Below, one piece after another: positions 1 through 6,400 of a stretch of DNA of 7,235 nucleotides. Made by a program: the position numbers and the translations under genes. The notes beneath the pieces are model-generated. The model did not search any database. It worked only from the letters and a program-made list of their open reading frames with translations, and was not told the DNA's origin. The stretch lies in NCBI GenBank assembly GCA_034437215.1, contig DAOTVC010000096.1, forward strand, positions 1-7,235, given 5' to 3'. This DNA is from DAOTVC01 sp034437215. GTDB lineage: Bacteria > Chloroflexota > Anaerolineae > B4-G1 > SLSP01. Each line of letters opens with the position of its first letter. Within the stretch, counting starts at the first letter, position 1.

Positions 1-472
1 GCTCCCGCTCCGTGAGGCTCTCGCGGACCTGAGCGACCTCCTCCTGCCACCGCCGGACACGTGCCAGCTGCTCCGGCGTCCACAGCCCCTCCCCGCGTGC
101 AGCCGTCCTCACCGCCTCCACGATCCGCCCGGGCGCCTCGTTCTTGAGGAGATAGCCCACGGCGCCGGCACCATGCATGCCCGCCAGAAAGCGGTCGTCG
201 TCGTAGGCCGAAAGGGCGACCACCTCCACGGGCACGCCCCCCTCGCGTAGAGCGCGCGCCACCGCCACGCCCGCCATCCCCGGCAGCTGGCAGTCGAGCA
301 CGGCGACGTGGGGCAACAGCGACTCGATCATCCTCAGGGCCGCCGGCCCCTCCTCGGCCTCCCCCACCACCTGTACGTCGGGAGCCCTGTCCAGAAGGAC
401 CCGCAGCCCCACCCGCAGCGCCGGATGGTCGTCGGCAAGCAGAACGCGGATCAGAGGCACTTCATCGCTCAT
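1..472 (-). CDS. NarL/FixJ-family response regulator, C-terminus beyond window
   Basis: Cytoplasmic two-component output protein. Translation from the ATG at 472 gives 157 codons before the window edge. Residues 8-125 form a receiver domain: acidic pair D14-D15 in LLADDHPALR, likely phospho-acceptor D60 in VLDCQLPGMAG, switch residue S88 in VVALSAYDDD and the conserved lysine K110 in GYLLKNEAP. After a linker the reading stops at SLTERE, which is how the LuxR/GerE helix-turn-helix of this family usually begins, so the DNA-binding domain is expected just outside. A Shine-Dalgarno AAAGGAG (483-489) lies about 10 nt upstream of the start; the ATG at 465 is out of frame. It follows the barrel-protein gene by 65 bp with no terminator between, so it is probably in one operon with that gene and the histidine kinase, its likely phosphodonor. 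Target genes cannot be read from this sequence. Confidence 0.93.
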   Translation of the reverse strand, partial: MSDEVPLIRVLLADDHPALRVGLRVLLDRAPDVQVVGEAEEGPAALRMIESLLPHVAVLDCQLPGMAGVAVARALREGGVPVEVVALSAYDDDRFLAGMHGAGAVGYLLKNEAPGRIVEAVRTAARGEGLWTPEQLARVRRWQEEVAQVRESLTERE

Positions 473-499
473 CGCTTGTGGTCTCCTTTCGGTTAGTAG

Positions 500-538
500 T
501 GAGAAGAGAGAAGTGAGAAGGGATTACGGATTGGGGAT
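500..538. repeat. Heptanucleotide tandem repeat tract
   Basis: Three 7-mers TGAGAAG, AGAGAAG, TGAGAAG (500-520) are followed in the same 7-nt register by GGATTAC, GGATTGG and GGAT (521-538). The tract fills most of the 65-bp gap between the barrel-protein stop codon and the response-regulator Shine-Dalgarno. It resembles in style the short tandemly repeated repetitive (STRR) heptamers known from cyanobacteria. Whether this exact motif is dispersed in the genome cannot be seen here. Confidence 0.6.
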
Positions 539-1992
539 CAGGGCGTTTCGCGCAGCAGGGCGTCGAACTCCGCCGCCGCGTCCACCAGACGTCCCGGCTG
601 CTCCGTCAGACTGAACCAGTCCCACTGGGTGTCGTGGGGAAAGGCGTCCAGAAACCAGCAGAGAGCCTTGATCTGGGGCTCCCCGTTGACCTCGGCCAGG
701 GCGTTGGTGAGCCAGCCGCGCGGGTAGTTCTGGGCAGGAGGCACGTCACCCTCCCGGTCGTAGGTGTTGGTGGAGATGATGTAGACGGGCAGGCCCTGGG
801 TCGTGGGGTAGGCGTTGATGATGGCGAGCCACTCCTCGTAGATGCGGAAGCCCGCCTGGGCCCCGCCCCACGCCTCCCGGGCCAGATCGAGAGTGGGCTC
901 CTCGGCGCGCGGATGCCCCTCCATCTCGGGAAGGTCAGGGCGCCCCACCGCCTGCACGTCGAAGCCGTCGGGCGCCGCCAGGGGAATGCCGGCGGCGGCC
1001 TTCGCCTGGGCAGCGGCATCGAGGTAGGCCACGAGGGTGTTCATGTAGTTGAGCCAGGGGACGTCGACGGTGTAGGCGCGCTCGCCGTCCTGGTCGGTGT
1101 TCCAGGCCTGCACCGGGCCGACGATCAGGCGCACCTCGGGATTCACTGCCCGCACCATCTGTACGGCGTTGTCCCGGTGGGTCACGTCCTCCCCGTAGCC
1201 GTTGAAGAGGCGCGCGTACCACGCCGGCGTCGTCGGGCGCTCGGGCGCCAGGGCGCTGGCGAACTCCGCGTTGAAGCCCGTCCCGACGATGTAGCCGTAG
1301 ACTCCCTGCAGCCGGTCGTCGCGCGCCAGGCGCTGCAGATAGTCGAGGTACTCTCCCAGCGCCAGGTAGTCGTCGACGGGGGGCAGGGACTGGCCCTCGT
1401 CGTAGTCCACCCGCACGAGGACCCGCAGCCCCTTCTCCGTGTGCTTGGCGACGCGCGCCGCCAGGTCGTCGACGCCCCAGTAAACGCCCTCCGCCTGCCG
1501 GGCGTAGGCGACCTCCACCACCCAGCCGCTGCGCCCCTGCCAATCCCGCTCCGGGTTGGGGAAGACGACGCAGAGCTTGGTGGGGAGCCCGGCGCTCCCC
1601 GGCGTCACAGGATGCCCGACGGCGACGCGCCCCCGCTCGACGCAGCCCGTGTGGCAGTCGTGATAGAAGACGATCTCGTATCCGGGGGCGTCGGGGGCGT
1701 CGAAGAGCCACTCCCAGGACCAGACACCCTCACCCGCGGGTTCGCCCTCCAGGGGCCAGGCGGGCTCGCCGCCGACGGTCAGCTGCACGAAGGACCAGGG
1801 AACGGTGTCCCGGACGGTGACGAGCACCTCGTCGCCCGGCTGCGGCGCCGGCGGATCGAGGGCGAAGTGCGGGCCGGAGAGGGTAGCGTCCAGCCCCGGC
1901 AGGATGATCACCTGCCCCTCGAAAGGCAGAAACCAGTAGGCGACGAGGAGCAAGACGAGGGCCGGCAACCAGCCGTATCTACGCAGTTTCAT
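538..1992 (-). CDS. Membrane-anchored TIM-barrel (glycosidase-like) protein
   Basis: No named family recognised. The 484 residues start with a basic tip and a hydrophobic helix (about 9-23) with no lipobox cysteine, so this is most likely a signal anchor with the rest outside the cytoplasm. Residues about 40-125 look like a beta-sandwich and carry a C-x3-C pair (C113, C117). Residues about 138-480 have the alternating pattern of a glycosidase-type (beta/alpha)8 barrel: GLRVLVRVDYD (188-198), GVYGYIVGTGFNAEF (230-244), EVRLIVGPVQAWN (286-298), LPVYIISTNTYD (401-412) and the tryptophan-rich ALCWFLDAF...WDWFSL (443-462). E243 could stand where clan GH-A enzymes have their acid/base, but the strand that normally carries the nucleophile reads ISTNT with no Glu, so activity is doubtful. 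The start is supported by GGGAGGAG (1998-2005) and overlaps the kinase stop by 14 nt, suggesting translational coupling. Being between kinase and regulator suggests an accessory sensor; that role is inference. Confidence 0.8.
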   Translation of the reverse strand: MKLRRYGWLPALVLLLVAYWFLPFEGQVIILPGLDATLSGPHFALDPPAPQPGDEVLVTVRDTVPWSFVQLTVGGEPAWPLEGEPAGEGVWSWEWLFDAPDAPGYEIVFYHDCHTGCVERGRVAVGHPVTPGSAGLPTKLCVVFPNPERDWQGRSGWVVEVAYARQAEGVYWGVDDLAARVAKHTEKGLRVLVRVDYDEGQSLPPVDDYLALGEYLDYLQRLARDDRLQGVYGYIVGTGFNAEFASALAPERPTTPAWYARLFNGYGEDVTHRDNAVQMVRAVNPEVRLIVGPVQAWNTDQDGERAYTVDVPWLNYMNTLVAYLDAAAQAKAAAGIPLAAPDGFDVQAVGRPDLPEMEGHPRAEEPTLDLAREAWGGAQAGFRIYEEWLAIINAYPTTQGLPVYIISTNTYDREGDVPPAQNYPRGWLTNALAEVNGEPQIKALCWFLDAFPHDTQWDWFSLTEQPGRLVDAAAEFDALLRETP

Positions 1993-3112
1993 GGTCGCTC
2001 CTCCCGATCTCGCTGTGCAGGACGAAGCAGGCGCAGAGCCCGCCTCCCTCTGCGAGGGGGCGCCCCTCTGCGACAGGGCTCACGATCTCCAGCCGGCTCC
2101 CGTGCAGACGGAGGATCTCGGCGACGAGCGCCAGCCCCAACCCGCTCCCCTCCACCGCCTGGGGAGCCGCGCGATAGAAGCGGCGGGCGAGGTGGGGAAG
2201 GTGCTCCGGCGGGACGCCGGGGCCGCTATCACAGACGGCACAGGCGACGCCCTCGTCCCGGCGACGCAGGGAGAGGGTGATCTCCGCGCCCGGCCCCGCG
2301 TACTTGAGAGCGTTGTCCAGCAGGTTGAGGAAGACCTGCCGCAGGCGGTCGCCGTTGCCCTGGATGAGGGGCAGGGGTGAGTCGGCCTGCAGGGAGAGCG
2401 CCATCCCCCGCTCGGCAGCGCGGGGCGTGATCTGCAGCACCACCTCCTCGACGAGGGCGAGCAGATCCAGGGGGCGCAGCGGAAGCTCCTGCGCCGTCTC
2501 CAGCCGCCCCAGCTCGAGCATCTCCTCAACCAGCCGGGCCATGCGACGCGCCTCGGTGCGCAGCAGGGCCAGCGACTGGGCGCGCACCTCCGCTCCAACG
2601 TCTTCGAGACCGAGGATCTCCAGGTGGGTGAGCAGGGTCGCGACAGGGGTGCGCAGCTCGTGGGAGAGGTCGTTGAGAAGCCCCTGGGTCGCCCGTTCCG
2701 CCCGCTGCTGGGCGGAGACGTCCAGCAGGAAGACGAGGGCGCGCTCCTCCAGCAGGGTGACCCACCAGCGGGCGGTCTGCCCGGAGGCGAAGGTCACCGT
2801 GCGATACCGTCCCCCGCCCGAACCGTCCCGAGGGGCAGCCAGATCCTGCCGCAGCAGGGGCGTCCAGTCGGCGTCGGGCAGGACGGCCCTATCGCCGAGG
2901 TAGAGGAGGCGCCGGGCGTAGGGATTGGCGTAGCGCAGGCGCTCCCCCTCCAGCGCCAGAAGGCCGAAGGGTGCGTCGTCGAGCGCCGGCAGGAGGGGCG
3001 CAGCCGGTCTGCCTCGCCTGCCCCGGTCGGTAAGCCACACCGCCAGCGTGACGGCACCGGTCAGGAGCAGCAGGAGCAGGAAGATGAGCAGCTTCAGATC
3101 GAAAACGTACAC
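1979..3112 (-). CDS. PAS-domain sensor histidine kinase (HisKA + HATPase_c)
   Basis: Membrane-bound autophosphorylating kinase of 377 residues. One transmembrane helix (about 7-27) follows only six N-terminal residues and is followed by the basic stretch DRGRRGR, implying N-out/C-in topology with no real extracytoplasmic sensor. Residues about 43-132 read as a PAS-like domain (DDAPFGLLALEGERLRYANP). The HisKA H-box is SHELRTP with phospho-acceptor H151. The ATPase domain has the N-box NLLDNALKYA (N267), G1 DSGPGVP (295-301), F-box RFYRA (311-315) and G2 GSGLGLAL (322-329). All catalytic motifs are intact, of the PhoR/EnvZ-like type. The start is a GTG at 3112 behind a modest GGGAG (3117-3121); an ATG two bases upstream is out of frame. 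The stop overlaps the barrel-protein start. The partner is presumably the NarL-type regulator two genes on. No confident promoter is visible in the palindrome-rich upstream spacer. Confidence 0.95.
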   Translation of the reverse strand: MYVFDLKLLIFLLLLLLTGAVTLAVWLTDRGRRGRPAAPLLPALDDAPFGLLALEGERLRYANPYARRLLYLGDRAVLPDADWTPLLRQDLAAPRDGSGGGRYRTVTFASGQTARWWVTLLEERALVFLLDVSAQQRAERATQGLLNDLSHELRTPVATLLTHLEILGLEDVGAEVRAQSLALLRTEARRMARLVEEMLELGRLETAQELPLRPLDLLALVEEVVLQITPRAAERGMALSLQADSPLPLIQGNGDRLRQVFLNLLDNALKYAGPGAEITLSLRRRDEGVACAVCDSGPGVPPEHLPHLARRFYRAAPQAVEGSGLGLALVAEILRLHGSRLEIVSPVAEGRPLAEGGGLCACFVLHSEIGRSDHETA

Positions 3113-3134
3113 ATCACTCCCTGGAAAATAAGTA

Positions 3135-3194
3135 GGTTTGTAGTAGGCGCTTCAGCGCCGTACGTTCACGGCGATAAATCGCCTACTACGAACC
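3135..3194. repeat. REPIN-like element: two inverted REP units
   Basis: The ends GGTTTGTAGTAGGCG (3135-3149) and CGCCTACTACGAACC (3180-3194) pair over 15 positions, 14 Watson-Crick and one T-G. Each half contains its own short hairpin: GGCGCT-TC-AGCGCC (3146-3159) and GGCGAT-AA-ATCGCC (3170-3183). Read outward-in, each half starts GTAGTAGGCG, so both carry the GTAG head plus hairpin that is typical of REP sequences mobilised by RAYT (TnpA-REP) transposases. The fifth stem pair is C-G in one half and A-T in the other, a compensatory difference that points to selection on the hairpin. A central spacer GTACGTTCAC (3160-3169) separates the halves. No RAYT gene is in the window. REP identity is inferred from architecture. 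Confidence 0.72.
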
Positions 3195-3230
3195 CCGTTT
3201 TCGTCCTACGGTGGTGTCCCGTAGGAACAT
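3186..3230 (-). CDS. Possible 14-codon leader peptide upstream of the kinase
   Basis: On the minus strand AAGGAG (3236-3241) lies 5 nt before an ATG at 3230, opening the frame MFLRDTTVGRKRGS and ending at a TAG at 3186-3188 inside the REPIN-like element. The Shine-Dalgarno is good and its spacing ideal, but the frame is tiny, the codons coincide with a hairpin (3204-3226) and the region is built of palindromes, so chance or repeat origin is likely. If real, it would be a leader about 75 nt before the kinase start. Confidence 0.2.
   Translation of the reverse strand: MFLRDTTVGRKRGS
3204..3226. repeat. Perfect 8-bp inverted repeat (hairpin)
   Basis: TCCTACGG (3204-3211) and CCGTAGGA (3219-3226) are exact reverse complements around the 7-nt loop TGGTGTC. 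Neither strand has a T-run after the stem, so it is not an intrinsic terminator. It lies nine bases from the REPIN-like element and may be part of a composite repeat. Confidence 0.65.
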
Positions 3231-3232
3231 GT

Positions 3233-3253
3233 CGACTCCTTCGGAAGTAGTCG
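3233..3253. repeat. Short hairpin containing a Shine-Dalgarno
   Basis: CGACTCCTT (3233-3241) pairs with AAGTAGTCG (3245-3253) around the loop CGG, with eight pairs and one C-T mismatch. On the minus strand the 3' arm contains AAGGAG, the ribosome-binding site of the possible 14-codon frame, so the hairpin could hide it. Function is unproven. Confidence 0.5.
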
Positions 3254-3260
3254 TTCAGGA

Positions 3261-3334
3261 CTGAAAGCGAAATAACTTGGGCATTGCAGGTATCTTTCAA
3301 GAGCGCTTTCAGTTTGCTTTTGCTCAAGTTGTTT
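3261..3334. repeat. Interleaved inverted repeats, pseudoknot-capable
   Basis: Arm A CTGAAAGCG (3261-3269) is the exact reverse complement of A' CGCTTTCAG (3304-3312). Arm B AAATAACTTGGGCA (3270-3283) pairs with B' TGCTCAAGTTGTTT (3321-3334) at all 14 positions if two G-T wobbles are allowed. The order is A-B-A'-B', so the two stems either form a pseudoknot or are mutually exclusive alternatives. Read as RNA, the plus strand keeps all 14 B pairs, while the minus strand would have two A-C mismatches. It could be a structured RNA, a protein-binding palindrome or part of a mobile-element end; nothing here decides between them. Confidence 0.5.
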
Positions 3335-3347
3335 AATGCGCGTTCCT

Positions 3348-3371
3348 TAGTCTCGTAGTCTGGTAGTCAAG
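3348..3371. repeat. 8-bp tandem repeat, three copies
   Basis: TAGTCTCG (3348-3355), TAGTCTGG (3356-3363) and TAGTCAAG (3364-3371) follow one another without gaps, with TAGTC fixed in every copy. It lies about 48 bp downstream of the smc stop codon. Like the heptamer tract at 500-538 it is a short-period intergenic repeat. No function is evident. Confidence 0.55.
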
Positions 3372-3418
3372 CAGGCTACTGGGCGATGACCATCACCCCA
3401 CCCTGCAAGGCACAAGCC

Positions 3419-6400
3419 TCAGATCTCCTCCGAGGCGGGGAGATCCTCCAGGCTCAGCGAGAGGAGCTGGGAGACGCCGTCGTCGCCCATGGAGACCCCG
3501 TAGATGGTGTCCGCGACCTCGACGGTGCCCCGGTTGTGGGTGATGACGATGAACTGGATCTGCTTGCCCATGTTGCGCAGCATCGAGCGGAAGCGCCCCA
3601 CGTTGGCCTCATCGAGCATGGCGTCCACCTCGTCCAGCACGCAGAAGGGGGTGGGGCTGATGTACATCACGGCGAAGAGCAGCGCCACGGCGGTCAGGGA
3701 GCGCTCGCCGCCGGAGAGCATGCCCAGGCCGGAGGTGCGCTTGCCGGGCGGGCGGGCCGTGATCTCCACGCCGACGATCTCGCCGTCGTCGGCCGTCTCC
3801 AACGCCAGCTTCGCCGTCCCACCGTTGAAAAGCATCTCAAAGACGCGGGAGAACTCCGAGGCGATGGCCTTGAAGGTGGTACGGAAAGCGGTCTCCATCA
3901 TCTCGTCCAGCTCGGCGATGATCTGCCGCAGGTGCGCCGCGGCGACCTCCAGGTCGTGCGACTGCTCGCGGAGGAAGGCGTGGCGCTTCGCCACCTCGTC
4001 GTACTCCCCCCGGGCCGCGGTATTGACGGGCTCCAATCTCCGAATCTGGGTACGCAGGTCGCGGATCTCCCGCTCCAACCCCTCGGGCAGATCGTGGATG
4101 ATGGGGAAGGGCACGGTCGCCTCCGCCAGGGGCAGGGGCTGCTGCACCGAGAGGGACTCGGGTAGATCGACGACGACGATCTCCAGCACCTCCTCGATCT
4201 CCCGCCGGAGGGCCTGCACCTGATCCTCCCGGTGGCGCGCGTCGACCTCCGCCTGAGAGAGGCGCTGCTCTATCTCGCGCAGGCTCCGCCGCACCTCCGT
4301 CTCCCGCTTCTCCAGCGCCGCCTGCTCCTTCTCCAGCACACCGAGCGCCTCTTCGAGGGCGGGCACCTGGGCCGAGAGCCCGTCGGCCGCCGCACGGGCG
4401 ACCTCGTATCGGGCCCCGAGGGTCTCCACCTGCTCCCCCAACCCTTCCAGCTCCCCGGCGAGGCTCACCAGCCGCGCTTCCTGATCGCGAATCTGCTGCT
4501 GCAAACGGCGCAGCTCCCGCTCCCGGCTCTCCAGGTGTACCTGCCGGTTCCGGTGCTCCTGCTCCAGGAGGGCCACCTCCGTCCGCCGCTCGGAGACCCG
4601 CCCGCCCAGCTCGTCCTCCGCCAGCGCTTCCAGCGCCGCGGAAACCTCGGTGAGCCCGGCGGCGGTCTCCTCCGCACGCCCGCGGAGCTCCTCGAGCTCC
4701 GTCTGCAGCCGCCGGGCTGCCTCCTCCAGACGCGCCCGCTCCTCTTGAGCCTCCTCGACGAGCTTGCGCTGCCACTCCGTCTCCTGAACGACGCGCTCCA
4801 GGTCGCTCACCGCCCGATCGAGCGCCCGCCGGGCCTGCTGCTGCGCGCGCTCCCGCTCCCGCAGCTGCGCCTCGACCTGCCGCAGCCGCGCCTCCGCCCC
4901 CTGGGCCTCGGAGCGCCGGCGCTCCAGCGCCTCCCCCAGGGCCGCGAGCTCCGCCTCCAGCGCCTCGACCTGCTCGGGCAGCTCCCGCCGCTCCCGCTCT
5001 CGGGCCAGCAGGCTGCCCGCAGCGGTCTCCCGGCGGTCCTGGCCCCCGGTGACGGAACCGCCGGAGCGGAGGATCTCGCCGTCCAAGGTCACGATCTGGA
5101 AACCGCCGCGCATCTGCCGGTGCAGCGCCCGCGCCGCCTCCAGGTCTGCGGCGACGACGGTGCGCCCCAGGAGCAGGCTCACGGCGGGCTCCAGCGAGGG
5201 GTCGTCGTAGCCGACGAGGTCGGCGGCCACCCCGAGGATGCCCGGCATCGTGGGGACGTCCAGCGGGCGCGAGGGGCGCAGGTTGTCGAGGGGCAGGAAG
5301 GTGGCCCGCCCGGCGCGCTTCTGCTTCAACCACTCGATGGCGGCCCGGGCGTCCTCCCAGCGGCGGGCGACGACGTTCTGCAGCTGGGAGCCCAGCGCGG
5401 CCTCCAGCGCCCGATCCAACTCCCCGGGGAGCTGGATAAGGGCCGCGAAGGTGCCGGGCAGCCCCTGCAACTCCCCTCGCTCGGCGGCCTGCAGGACGGC
5501 CCGCACCCCGGCGTAGAGACCGGCGCCCTCGGCGTGCAGACGTTCGAGAGCTTCCAACCGCGCCGTCTGCTCCTGGTACTCGCCCCGCTTCTCGACGAGC
5601 CGCCGCCGCAGATCCTCCACGGCCTCCTGGGCGGCGGTCTGGGCCTCCCGCAATCCCGTCAGCTCCGCCGCGAGCCGCGCCTGCTCCGCCTCCGCCTCCT
5701 CCAAGGCGCGCCGCGCCTCCTCGACGGCGCTCTGCTGCCGCCGCCGCCGCCCGGTCGCCGTCTCCAGGCTCTCCTCGAGCTGAGCCTGGCGTGCCACCAG
5801 CTGCTCCCGCCGGTCGGCCAACTGCTCCAGACGGCTCTCCCGGTCGGCCAGCCGATGACGCTGTTCCAGCGCCTGCGCCTCGGCGGAGCTCTGGCGCCGC
5901 AGCAGCGCGTGGCGGCGCTCCTCGATCTGACGATACTCGCCCTCGAGCTCGGCCAGGGACTCGCGCACCGCTGTCAATTCCGTCTCCGCCTCCTCCACCG
6001 CGGAGCGCAGGGCCGTCGCCTCCTGCTCCTCCGCCTCCAGAGCCGATCGGAGGGGAACGAGCCGGGAGGCCCCCTCCTCGCGGCGCTCCTGCAGCTGGCG
6101 CCGTCGCTCCCGGGTCACGGCCAGATCGCGCTGGATGCGCTCGGCCTCGGCGTGGCGCGCGCTGCTCGTGCGGTGCAGCTCGGCGAGCCGCCCGCGCAGT
6201 CCCGTCATCTCCCTCCGCAGCTCCCCCAGCCGTCCGGTCACGGCGTCGAGCTGCTCCTGCTGTCCCGCCGCCCGCTCTCGCCGGTAGCGCACGCGGTGGT
6301 GAGCCGTCTCCAGCTTCTGGAGAATCTGCCCCCAACGATAACCGTACCAGGTGTGCAGGAGCTTCTTGAGCTCCTCGGTCAGGAGCGCGTGCTGTTCGGC

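Larger units (their letters stand above)
3113..3418. other. Palindrome-rich intergenic region between smc and the kinase
   Basis: This 306-bp stretch has no convincing protein gene of normal size and is visibly more AT-rich than the flanking coding sequence. It holds, in ascending order, a REPIN-like element (3135-3194), a hairpin (3204-3226), a second hairpin (3233-3253), interleaved inverted repeats (3261-3334) and an 8-bp tandem repeat (3348-3371). Each is listed separately. The remaining 47 bases next to the smc stop (3372-3418) show no U-tract terminator for smc and nothing else I can name. Confidence 0.8.

Noticed and set aside
308..496. 62-codon open frame on the plus strand
   Set aside because: Antisense to the receiver domain of the response regulator, and it has no domain of its own.
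634..2280. 548-codon open frame on the plus strand
   Set aside because: Antisense to the barrel-protein and kinase genes, both of which have clear motifs and ribosome-binding sites. The antisense product is Arg/Gly/Val-rich without recognisable domains.
3204..3226. Hairpin as terminator of smc or of the kinase leader
   Set aside because: No T-run follows the stem on either strand (CGAAAAC on the minus side, ACATGTCG on the plus side).
3273..3299. TTGAAA and AGTTAT at 17-nt spacing as a minus-strand kinase promoter
   Set aside because: The -10 matches the consensus at only about three positions, and both boxes fall in the interleaved inverted repeats. Too weak to call.
3135..3371. CRISPR array
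   Set aside because: Repeats are palindromic or 7-8 bp tandem units without regularly spaced unique spacers, and no cas gene is present.
3113..3418. tRNA or other standard RNA gene in the spacer
   Set aside because: No cloverleaf with T-arm GTTCGAATC-like sequence or anticodon stem could be fitted; the stems seen do not match a known RNA family.
3837..6335. 832-codon open frame on the minus strand in another frame of smc
   Set aside because: Gly/Ala/Arg-rich shifted reading of smc; not a frameshifted or second gene, because smc itself is continuous with all motifs.
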